A stretch of DNA of 64,000 nucleotides from Scilla litardierei (lineage: Eukaryota; Streptophyta; Magnoliopsida; Asparagales; Asparagaceae). The position numbers and the translations under genes are program-made. The stretch covers positions 1-64,000 of the forward strand of contig JAULAV010009380.1 of NCBI GenBank assembly GCA_030789695.1, written 5' to 3'. Below are positions 1 to 9,041 of this stretch, in pieces (the first letter of the stretch is position 1; each line of letters starts with the position of its first letter). The notes under the pieces are model-generated. The model worked only from the letters and a program-made list of their open reading frames with translations, searched no databases and had not been told where the DNA came from.

Positions 1-159
1 AAGATGGCCTTCTCTCGGGCACAAAGGAAATTTTTGCATATTTTTCTGAGCTCCTCGCTATTTTCCACATTTTCTAGAAGATATGGAATGTTTTATTAAA
101 TGCTATGGTTTTTTGGTCTAATTTTGTCTTCTCTTAATTTCTAGTTGAAGTTAGCGATC

Positions 160-176
160 TCCCGATTCCAACGAAC
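160..176 (-). other. Exact match to minimal CENP-B box pattern
   Basis: Read on the minus strand, this monomer copy fits NTTCGNNNNANNCGGGN at all nine fixed positions. It lies in the reverse-oriented first part of the array. Most monomers have TCCG instead of TTCG, so they match eight of nine. Whether anything binds here is unknown. Confidence 0.6.
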
Positions 177-1985
177 ATTTTTACGGATATTTCTGAGTTA
201 CTGGATCGTTTTTTAAATGATATCATTGAAGACAAAATTAGGCCAAAAAATATCTGTTGGAACCGGGAAATCGCCATCTTCAACTGAAAGATATCATTGT
301 AGATATGGATTTTTTAATTAAATGATATAAGTTTTATAGCCTACGTTTGTCTTCTTTTATTTTTTGCTTGAAAATGGCGGTTTCCCGGTTCCAATGGAAA
401 TTTGTGCGTATTTTTCTGACCTCCTGGCTATTTTCTATATTTTCGGGAAGATAACAATCGTTTTATTAAATGCTATGATTTTTTATCTAATTTTGTCTTC
501 TATATGATGGCGATCTCCCGGTTCCCACGGATATTTTTGAGGATTTTTCTGAGCTCTGGGCTATTTTCTGTATTATTTGTAAGATATTGATCGTTTTATT
601 AAATGATATGATATTTTGGTCTAATTTTGTCTCCTCTTTTCGTTAAATTTGGCGATCTCCCAGATTTTTCTGAGCTGGAGGATAGTTTCTACATTTTATG
701 GAAAATAATAATCTTTACATTAAATGATATGATTTCTATTGACAAATTTTGTCTTCTCTTATTTTTCGGTGGAACATGGCGATCTCCCAGATCCAACAGA
801 CATTGTTGTTCGGATTTTCAGATCTCCATGCTATTTTCTTTATTTTATGGAAGATATGGATTTTTTTATTAAATGATATGATTTTTATAGCTTAAGTTTG
901 TCTTCTGTTATTTTTCTGAGCTCCGGGCCATTTTCCACATTTTCTGGAAGATATGGAATGTTTTATTAAATGATATGATTTATTGGCCTAATTTTGTCTT
1001 CTCTTAATTTCCAGTTGAAGTCCCACGATCTCTCGGTTCCAACAGAAATTTTTGGGGATATTTCTATGCTACTGGATATTTTTCATATTTTCTGGAATAT
1101 ATGGATCGTTTTTTTTAAATGATATCAGGGAAGACAAAATTAGGCCAAAAATGTACGTGGAACTGGAAAATCGACATATTCAACTGACAGATAAGAGAAG
1201 ACAAAATCATATCATTTAATAAAACGATCGTTATCTTCTAGAAAATACAGAAAATAGCTTCGAGATCAGAAAAATCTACAAAAATTTTCGTTGGTACCGA
1301 GAAACCACTATTTTCAAGTGAAAAATAAGAGAAGACAAAGGTAGGCTATAAAAATTATATCATTTAATTAAAAATCCATATCAACAATAAAATGTAGAAA
1401 ATAGCCTCGAGTTCTGAAAAATCCGCAAAAATTTCAGTTTGAACCGAGAGATCGCCATCATCAATTGAAAAAGAAGAGAAGACAAAATTAGGCTAGAAAA
1501 ATCATATCATTTCATACAAAGGTCCATATATAACAGAAAATGTAGAATATAGTCATGAGCTCAGAAATATCGGCCAAAATATCTGTTGGAACCGGGATAT
1601 CGTCATCTTCAACTGAAAAATAAGAGAAGGCAAAATTAGGGTACAAGAATCATATATTGTAAAAGAAAATTCATATCTTGCAGAAAATGTAGAAAATAAT
1701 TCCGAGCTCAAAAAAATCCACAACAATGTCCGTTGGAATCAGGAGATTGCCATCTTCAACTGGAAAATATGAGAAGACAAAATTTGGCAAAAATATCATA
1801 TTATTTAATAAAACGTTCCATATCTTCCAAAAATCATATCATTTAATAAAAAGATCGTCATCTTCAACTATCATCTTCAACTGGAATATAAGAGAAGACA
1901 AATTTAGGATAGAAAAATTATATCAATTAATAAAAAGATCAATATCTTTCACAAAATGTGCAAAATAGCACCAAACTCAGAAAAC

Positions 1986-2165
1986 CATATATAAAAATAT
2001 TTTAAGTTGAAGATGGTGATATCCTGGTTACCACGAACATTTTTATAGATGAAGATGGCGATTTCCATGTTTCGAATTTTGTCTTCTCTTATCTTTCAGT
2101 TGAAGATGGCGATTTTCCGGTTTCAACGGACATTTTTGGCCTAATTTTATCTTCTACGATATCAT
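1986..2165 (-). repeat. Inverted module marking a satellite higher-order unit
   Basis: About 180 bp of truncated monomer pieces in reverse orientation. They begin after AAATGATATATAAAAAT-like sequence and end at a GATATCATTT hinge, where forward monomers resume. The same module recurs near 3641 (continued at 6144), 29632, 31592, 33466, 35318, 41826, 43816, 45768, 47434 and 49344. This spacing defines the higher-order period. Confidence 0.8.
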
Positions 2166-3670
2166 TTAAAAAAGATCCGTATATTCCAGAAAATAAGGAA
2201 AATATCACGTAGCTCAGAAATATCCCCAAAAATGTCTGTTAGAATTGGGAGATCGCCAACTTCAACTGGAAATTAAGAGAAGACAAAATTAGGCCAAAAA
2301 ATCATATCATTTAATATAACGTTCCATATCTTCCAAAAATGTGGAAAATAGCCCGGAGCTCAGAAAAATCTATAAAAATTTCCTTTGGAACCGAGAGAAG
2401 GCCATCTTCAATTGAAATATAAGAGGAAACAAAATTAGGCCAAAAAATAATATCATTCAATATACAGATCGCCATCTTCAACTTAAAAATAATAGAAGAC
2501 AAACTTAAGCGAAAATATCATATACATTAATAAAAAGATCCATATCTTCCATAAAATAAAGAAAATAGCACAGAGATTAGAAAATCCAAAAAAAATGTCG
2601 GTTGGATCCGAGAGATCGCCATGTTCAACTGAAAAATAAGAGACCGCAAAAATATCCGTCAGAACCGGGAGATCGCCAAATTTAACGCAAAAAGAGAAAA
2701 CAAAATTAGGCCAAAAACCATATCATTTAATCCAGATAATACAGAAAATAGGGCTATCTTAGAAAAATCCGCAAAAATATCTGTTCGTTCCGGGAAATCG
2801 CCATCATTAGCGAAAAAATTAGAGAAGACAAAATTTGGCCATAAAATCATATCATTTAATAAAACGATCGATATCTTCAAGAAAATTTAGAAAATAGCCT
2901 CGAGTTCAGAAAAATCCACAAAAATGTCTGTTGGAACTGGGAGACCACCATCTTCAAGTGAAAATTAAGAGACGATAACGTAGGCTATAAAATCATATCA
3001 TTTAATAAAAAATATCGACATTAAAATGCAGAAAATAGCCTCATGGTCAGAAAAATCCAAAAAATTTCCGTTGGAACTGGGAGATCGCCATCTTCAATTG
3101 AAAAATAAGGAAAGACACATTTAGGATAGAAAAATCATTTCATTTAATAAAAAGATCTATATCTTACAGAAAATGTAGAAACTAGTCCCGAGCTTAGGAA
3201 TATCGACAAAAATGTCCGTTGGAACCGGGATATTGCCATCTTCAACTGAAAAGTAAGAGAAGACAAAATTAGCCTACAAAAATCATATAATGTAATAAAA
3301 AGACCCATATCTTCGAGGAAATGTAGAAAATAGTCCTGAGCACAAAAAAATCCGCAAAGATGTCTGTTAAAATCGGGAGATCGCCATCTTCAAACTGGAC
3401 AAAATAAGAGAAGCCAAAATTAAGCCAAAATATCATATCATTTAATAAAAGGATCCAAGTCTTCCAAAAGTGTGGAAAATTGGCCGAAACTAAGAAAAAT
3501 CTGCAAAAATTTCCATTGGAACCTGGAGTTCGCCATCTTCAACTGGAAAATAAGAGAAGACAAATTTAGGATATCAAAAACATATCATTTAATAAAAAGG
3601 TTCATATCTTTCATAAAATGTATAAATAGCACGAAGTTCAGAAAATGATATATAAAAATCTTTTCAGTTG

Positions 3671-3675
3671 AAGAT
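3671..3675. repeat. Target-site duplication AAGAT (left)
   Basis: AAGAT directly precedes the TG end of the solo LTR and is repeated at 6144-6148. It falls in the monomer word GAAGATGGCGAT. Confidence 0.8.
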
Positions 3676-6143
3676 TGTCAAGCCCCGCTTTCCCAAAACG
3701 ACGGAAACGAGACGTGACTAAGGTCCGCATGGGCCGGAGCCGTAAGGCTCAGACCCAATAAGCATATGTAGAGTTACCATTTAATATTACATGCTCTTGC
3801 ATTTATAAAATTTCGGAACAACAGAAAGTACTGAAAGAAAGATGCATTCGTTTTATTCCACATAAGATATCCAGAAGTACGAGAGTCTAAAAAGGAAAGT
3901 AAAGCCCAGCATGGCTACAACAGTAGAAAGGAAACTAATGGTGCAAGCACCCAACCTAGGCAGAAAAGCAGACGGTGCTACGCACCCGAACTAGAAAGCG
4001 ATAAAAACCTCTGAGGATCAGCAACATGGTAGTAGCTCTAGGACTGGTCCTCGTCAGGAAAGTACTCCGGGTAACGGACGGAGGCTTTTTGTAACATGAC
4101 ATGACAGATGATGAGGAGTTGTCCACTCTAGGGGGTCCACACGCACGCACACACAGAATAGCCCTAAGGTGTCTGTTGTTGTTGTTGTTTGTGCTTAGAC
4201 TTCGTCGTCAAGTCTAAGCTGTCAAGGGGGTTCCGGACGCTATCATTTCATGTCCGGTTCTCTTTAGTCGTACTTTTACAGTTAAAGGGTGATGGCCTAC
4301 ACATGGCCAAAAGTACGCAAGTGGAAACACTTGCCTGCGGTGGCGAGTGAGTCATTGGTCTGGAGCGTCCCGTCGAAGCGGAGCATCGGCGAGGGTCCGT
4401 ATGAAACGGGTCAACGGTGATGTCAGATCGCATTTTTCATCAATCCTATTATGGTAAGTTTATAAGTTTGGCGGGACTATCCTAACAGTCAAAAGTCACA
4501 TCCTTTTGATTCGTTCCGCCTAATCGACGACTATCCTATGTGCATAGATATTCAAGTCCGTTCGTCGATGTCTAAGGTTGAACAACATTTTAAATGAGCA
4601 GAAATGTAAACTTAGTTATCGTTGATGACTTTTAGATTAGGTTTTAGATTCGCTACGTTGTTGGTTCTTACTACGCGTTAGGGGCTAACCTTTTTGGCGT
4701 TTTTATCGTAGATCGGACGTCGGGTCTGAACGGCGATAGATCTGCATCATCAGCAACGTCTCGGCCACAGATAGCACAATGAGACACGTCCAAACATCGA
4801 GCAAAAATTAAGAACAGTGAGCAAGCGTTGAGATCTCTCCGGTTGCGGGTAGTGCAACGGATCTACACGACGACGGCAACATTGGGGGAAAACAAGCGAG
4901 ATAGGCGACGTGCGTGAACTCCTAAGAGCAAAGGGGGCTGCCAGGGATTGAAGGAGGTCGAAGTGGGTTGTTCGGCTTGGTGGGTGGCTGACAGCGGCTG
5001 CGGCCGGCCATGAGAAGGCGAAAAGGGTAGATTTGCGCAACGGGTCGCTGTTTTGCATCGCCGCAGAGATGTGGCGACCTGAGGGGGGGCAAAGGAAACT
5101 TGTAGTAGGTAGAGGGGATCAAGGGGGGTCTGATGGAGGTAGAGGTGGCCGTCGGAGGTGGCAGGAGGGCGATGGGCGTGGGTGTTTTCCGGCGATGGAC
5201 AGATCTGTCAAAAACTGAGTTTTGATGGGTTTGAGAGGTGTTTCGAGGGAGATAGAGAGTAGAGGAAAGGGGGAGAAGGGTTGTAGATGATAGTGGGGTT
5301 CAAGGGGAGTCGGGTGGTGGCGGAGGTGGCCGGAGAGTGGTGGCCAGCGGCCTGAAAGACAGGGCGTGTTTGTCAGTAAACCTGCGGCTTGGGGGTGTTT
5401 TCTATGGTATTTAAGAGGAGAGAGAGTAGAGAGAGAAGAGAGGAAGGAGTAGGGGAGGTGGCCGGCCCTTAGGGGTGGCCGGTGGCTCACCGGCAGCGAG
5501 AGGAAAGAGAAAGAAGGTGGCTGCGTTGGGTATTTGCATGGACAGCCTAGGGTTCGGGTGTTTTTGGTTTTAAAGATATGAGAATGGCTATTACATGGTT
5601 AAAAGGGGTTATAGTTAAGTGATGACTAGGAGAGAGGGTGAGTGAGGGGGTATGCAAAGAGGGGAAAAACAGGGTGAGGGTAGCTACAGAAATCTCATGT
5701 GATACGTGTGATATTTCCTAATGATTTGATTAGAGTTTGAATTTCAAATTTGATTAGGGCTAAACGGGCTTGAAAGTGATTAGTGGGTTTGGTTGGGCTA
5801 ATGGTGTCCGAAAATTATGAAAAAATATCGGGACGACCGTGACGACAAGAGACTCAAGAGTACGGTGGTCGATCACACGTTAGGTTCATAGAAAACAAAC
5901 TAAAAATAAAAAGCTCCGGTGTCTAAGTCTAAAGTTACGACGTCTCTACAATCAAACCTGATTTGTGGGAGAACGACCCGTAAAATGACGTTCACTAAAA
6001 ATCCCACAAATAACTACTCTTCCATACGGGCACAACGACATACCACAACGCATAGTCCGAAACCAAGAAAAGGCCAAACAAAATACGCACACGAAAAGAG
6101 TCGTACGCGTTGAAAATACCACGGTCGGAAAACGGCCATTACA
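3676..6143 (+). mobile_element. Solo LTR, probably Ty3/Gypsy
   Basis: A 2468-bp block that starts TGTCAAGCCCCG, ends CCATTACA, and is flanked by the 5-bp duplication AAGAT inside a satellite inverted module. It has TG...CA ends, no primer site, no polypurine tract, no pol motif and no second LTR, as expected for a solo LTR left by LTR-LTR recombination. A GTT microsatellite lies near 4172-4190. ORFs of 60-123 codons inside it resemble nothing I recognise and are probably chance. The lineage is a guess from the long LTR and the start sequence. Orientation is not established and plus is assigned arbitrarily. Confidence 0.75.
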
Positions 6144-6545
6144 AAGATGGCAATATCCTAGTTTCAATGTACATTTTTATAAATGAAGATGGTGATTTCA
6201 TGGTTTTGAATTTTGTCTACTCTTATATTTCAGTTGAAGAAGGCGATTTTCCAGTTCCAACAAACATTTTTGGCCTAATTTTGTCTTCTCCGATATCATT
6301 TAATAAAACGACGCATATCTTCCAGAAAATGTGGAAAATAGCACGTAGCTCAGAAATATCCACAAAAATGTCTGTTGGAATATGAAGATCGCTAACTTCA
6401 ACTGGAAAATAAGAGCGGACAAAATTAGGCCAAAAAATCATATCATTTAATAAAATGATCCATATCTTCCAGAAAATGTGGAAAATAGCCCAAGGCTCAG
6501 AAAAATCTGCAAAAATGCCTTTTGGGACCAAGAGAATGCCATCTT
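6144..6545. repeat. 147-bp satellite array between two insertions
   Basis: This continues the inverted module cut at 3675 (GGCAATATCC and onward), passes the GATATCATTT hinge near 6290, and runs as forward monomers until R1 begins. Removing the solo LTR and one AAGAT restores a continuous module. Confidence 0.9.
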
Positions 6546-6657
6546 TGTTATAAACGGGCTTTTGTAGGCCTTTTTGTGTATTGGGTATCCATCCATTATG
6601 TAACCCTACTTCTATAAATACAGGGCTACGAGTTCCGTAGCCACTAGTTTTACAACA
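6546..6657 (+). repeat. R1 5' LTR
   Basis: 112 bp with TGTT...AACA ends and a TATA-like TCTATAAATAC near 6611-6621. It matches 25620-25731 apart from about nine substitutions. Confidence 0.92.
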
Positions 6658-6670
6658 CATTATCAGCATG
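6658..6670 (+). other. R1 putative primer-binding site
   Basis: CATTATCAGCATG follows the LTR directly. R2 and R3 have CGTTATCAGCATG in the same place. It differs from the common plant site TGGTATCAGAGCC used by S1. The tRNA, or tRNA fragment, that would pair here cannot be settled by eye. Confidence 0.6.
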
Positions 6671-6722
6671 CTCGAAGCTGAGCCGAATTTTTACCGACGG
6701 ACGAATCGCGACGCGAACGGGC
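6671..6722 (+). other. R1 leader, first part, up to the S1 insertion
   Basis: Non-coding sequence with CG-rich words (CGCGACGCGAACGGGC). It continues at 19524 after S1. The joined region resembles the R2 leader near 52330-52400 in layout. Confidence 0.6.
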
Positions 6723-7151
6723 TGTTGGATATTGGACTCCCCGGATTTGGTTTTGGATGATGAACAAACATAAATATATCGTGAACTAATAATTTGTGAG
6801 CACAGTTATGGAGATCGTCGCCAAAGTTCATATGATTATCAATCGCGACGTCTCAAGACTTCTCAATACACGTGATCGAATGCCTAAAGCTTCGTTGAAG
6901 CTTATGGACCATTTTAGAAGTCTTGAAGATTCGATTGAAGCTTTTGAAGACGGTATCGTCAAGTTTTATTTATTGCCTTTTAGCTTCTTTCGTAGAATGT
7001 TAAGCCTTGAGTAGGTCTTACGTTTTAAATCTTCATAACGCTCCTATCTTAGACATAGGATCTTAGTAGAATTCGATACTAACTTTCCCGAAGCATCGCG
7101 CTTCGATTCGCGACTTCTTGTGCATGTTAGTGGGTTCAAGAAGAAGAACCA

Positions 7152-7690
7152 ACCGACTAGATGGTGATCTAGTCGGTCGGCAATCCTTCTTGGACCGACT
7201 AGTTTGCGTCAGTCAATTCCATGCTCTTTACTGTTTATAATTAGTCGGTCTGTGTTCATTGATCGACCGACTAGTTGATGAACTAGTCGGTCAACTTTCC
7301 TTCTTGGACCGACTAATTTAGCTTTCCTGTACATGCAAATTTTCACCTGACTTATTGTTTATCGTTAGTCGGTCTATGCACATTTGGCGACCGACTAGTT
7401 GATGAACTGGTCGGTCAACATTTGTTCTTGGACCGACTAAATCAATTTGTACTCAGACTATTATTTTTATCTCTTAGTCGGTCTGAGTTGAGTGACCGAC
7501 CGACTAGTTGTGAAACTAGTCGGTCAGTAACTCTTCTTTGACCGACTAGTTCCCTTCAGTCTGAACTTGATCTATTCCATGTTCACCACTTAGTCGATTC
7601 ATGTTGATTGACCGACCGACTAGTTGATGAACTAGTCGATCAGTGGTTGTTCTTTGACCGACTAGTTTGGTTCAGAATAGAGCCGTTGGA
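7152..7690 (+). repeat. Hairpin array in S1 5' LTR
   Basis: Five inverted repeats about 104-127 bp apart. The first has 11-bp arms ACCGACTAGAT/ATCTAGTCGGT (7152-7162, 7167-7177). The others have 12-bp arms GACCGACTAGTT/AACTAGTCGGTC around GATG or GTGA, at 7265-7292, 7389-7416, 7498-7525 and near 7614-7641; two of these have one mismatch. Unpaired half-sites (GGACCGACTAG, TTAGTCGGTC) lie between them. The array repeats in the 3' LTR. Confidence 0.85.
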
Positions 7691-7730
7691 GCTTTAATTG
7701 AAACCTTTCTCTCTCTCTCTTTCCTCTAAC

Positions 7731-7740
7731 CTATATATAC
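7731..7740 (+). promoter_or_regulatory. Putative TATA box of S1 LTR
   Basis: CTATATATAC follows a CT-rich run (7709-7725) and is kept in the 3' LTR near 18782. It lies downstream of the hairpin array, so the array would be promoter-proximal. Confidence 0.5.
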
Positions 7741-7918
7741 TTGTTGAGCTGCATTCATTGCACTCAAGGCTGATTATTAGACAAGTTTAGATATCAAAGA
7801 GAAATCATTCCCTCTCATTTAAAGCTCATTCATTTCCAATCTTGAATCTCTTCTCACTCTTATTTCAAAAGAGAGATTCATTGATTGTGAGCCTTCCAAG
7901 CCAAGTGCTTGATCCTAG

Positions 7919-8460
7919 AGGAGCACAACCGTCACTTACGAAGCGAACAAAGCTTAGCGCTCAAACAAAGCAAAGGGGCGCTAGTACACTCTCCGTTCTG
8001 TGGTGCCCCTCAAACTCACCCACTGATCTGAGCACCCATTTTCTTAATGAATGTTAGCCATAAATAGAGAAGCCCTGTGCTTTATTAGGCACAGTGCCCA
8101 AAGCAGCGAACGCAGGAACCGCGCGAACAGCAGAGCAAGCAGCCCAGACTCCCACGGGGGCAGCAGTGGGGAATCTTGGACTTTGGGTGAAAGCCCGATC
8201 CAGCAATATCGCGTGAGTGAAGAAGGGCAATGCCGCTTGTAAAGCTCTTTCGTCGAGTGCGCGATCATGACAGGACTCGAGGAAGAAGCCCCGGCTAACT
8301 CCGTGCCAGCAGCCACGGTAAGACGGGGGGCAAGTGTTCTTCGGAATGACTGGGCGTAAAGGGCACGTAGGCGGTGAATCAGGTTGAAAGTGAAAGTCGC
8401 AGGCTTCAGTTGTTTTGGTACTTTTTCACAGAGAAATTGACTCTTTCGGGAACCAGTAAC
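7919..8460 (+). other. Organellar DNA insertion in S1 5' LTR
   Basis: 542 bp absent from the 3' LTR, where GATCCTAG runs straight into GTCACCAAC. The middle is mitochondrial 18S rRNA sequence. The first about 230 bp and last about 58 bp do not continue that gene, so the insert looks like joined fragments, perhaps all mitochondrial. There is no target duplication and no transposon ends, which fits end-joining capture of organelle DNA. Confidence 0.8.
8148..8402 (+). pseudogene. Mitochondrial 18S rRNA (rrn18) fragment
   Basis: The sequence begins CTCCCACGGGGGCAGCAGTG and passes through the block GCGTGAGTGAAGAAGGGC and GTAAAGCTCTTTCGTC. It includes the universal 530-loop word GTGCCAGCAGCCRCGGTAA at 8303-8321, with A for the usual G, and then GACTGGGCGTAAAGGGCACG. 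This is small-subunit rRNA of the plant mitochondrial type. It covers only about 255 bp of a gene near 1.9 kb and has substitutions, so it is a non-functional copy. A bacterial source is less likely, given the plant-mitochondrial GTCGAGTGCGCGATCATGAC stretch. Confidence 0.85.
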
Positions 8461-9016
8461 GTCACCAACAACCCCATAGCTCTCCATCGCTGATCTACAT
8501 CTTGGAGCTAGGGTTTGGTGCCTTCTTCTTCCTCAAAATCATCTTTGCCCTAATTCGTAAGTATACTCAAAGCATAGGTATTTTGTCGGTAAGAAGTTCT
8601 ATTTCATTTACTTTCATATTGTATGTGTTTTACTCTCTGTTGTGAGAGTTGTGTTTGTGATCCCGGGTTGTGGGAGTCACAAATTACTTTTTGTATGATT
8701 TGACTTGGTGAAGTTTCTTCACAAGTATTTCATAGTGGAAATCTTGAGTTAGGGTTTCTAACTCAAGTATCCGGAGGGGATCCGGGTGGTTGGTACGTAG
8801 GATCACCGGGAACAAGTCGGGGAGACTTGGGTGGATCCAAACCCAGTAATATCGTTGTTTGCGATTGTTTATTTGTTGTCGATTATTTACTATTCCGCAT
8901 TTCCGCATTAATTGGTAGAGTTTGCACGGTAATTAGGAATTAGCCTCTTAATTATTTTAAAGTACTATTCACCCCCCCTCTAGTACTTGTGCAGTAGCTT
9001 AGCAGTGCATTACATT

Positions 9017-9029
9017 TGGTATCAGAGCC
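9017..9029 (+). other. S1 primer-binding site (initiator tRNA-Met)
   Basis: TGGTATCAGAGCC lies two bases after the LTR end. This is the standard plant Copia primer site complementary to the 3' end of initiator tRNA-Met. Confidence 0.95.
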
Positions 9030-9041
9030 AAGTCTATAGCT

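Larger units (their letters stand above)
1..3675. repeat. 147-bp satellite array, segment 1
   Basis: Degenerate tandem monomers of about 147 bp. Recurring blocks in monomer order are: two A5 tracts 10 bp apart, a GTCCGTTGGAACCGGGA-like box, GATCGCCATCTTCAAC, AGAGAAGACAAAATTAGG, ATCATATCATTTAATAAA, and CATATCTTCC followed by AGCTCAG. Up to about 1205 the monomers lie in the opposite orientation; after that they run forward. Inverted modules that mark higher-order units start near 1986 and 3641. The second is cut by the solo LTR. Short ORFs here are in-phase accidents of the repeat and I do not call them genes. Confidence 0.93.
6723..9014 (+). repeat. S1 5' LTR, enlarged by an organellar insertion
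   Basis: 2292 bp against 1750 bp for the 3' copy. The whole difference is one block at 7919-8460. The LTR contains the hairpin array (7152-7690), a CT run and TATA-like CTATATATAC. A 72-codon ORF (6796-7014) occurs in both LTRs, but three residues differ and I do not call it a gene. Confidence 0.92.

Noticed and set aside
5033..5490. ORFs of 61-123 codons in the solo LTR
   Set aside because: Low-complexity Pro/Ser/Arg or Gly-rich frames on opposing strands, with no family resemblance.
6223..6669. 148-codon minus-strand ORF, and many 60-100-codon ORFs throughout the satellite
   Set aside because: They follow the satellite monomer on either strand, and the longest crosses an LTR boundary. They carry no protein family motif.
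6796..7014. 72-codon ORF present in both S1 LTRs (also 17847-18065)
   Set aside because: The two copies are one LTR sequence copied at insertion, so conservation is not evidence. No motif is recognised.
7152..7690. CRISPR-like appearance of the regularly spaced palindromes
   Set aside because: Spacers are related to each other and contain half-sites, the array lies in a plant LTR, and it is copied in the other LTR.
8044..8487. 147-codon minus-strand ORF over the rRNA fragment
   Set aside because: It is antisense to recognisable 18S rRNA sequence, so chance.
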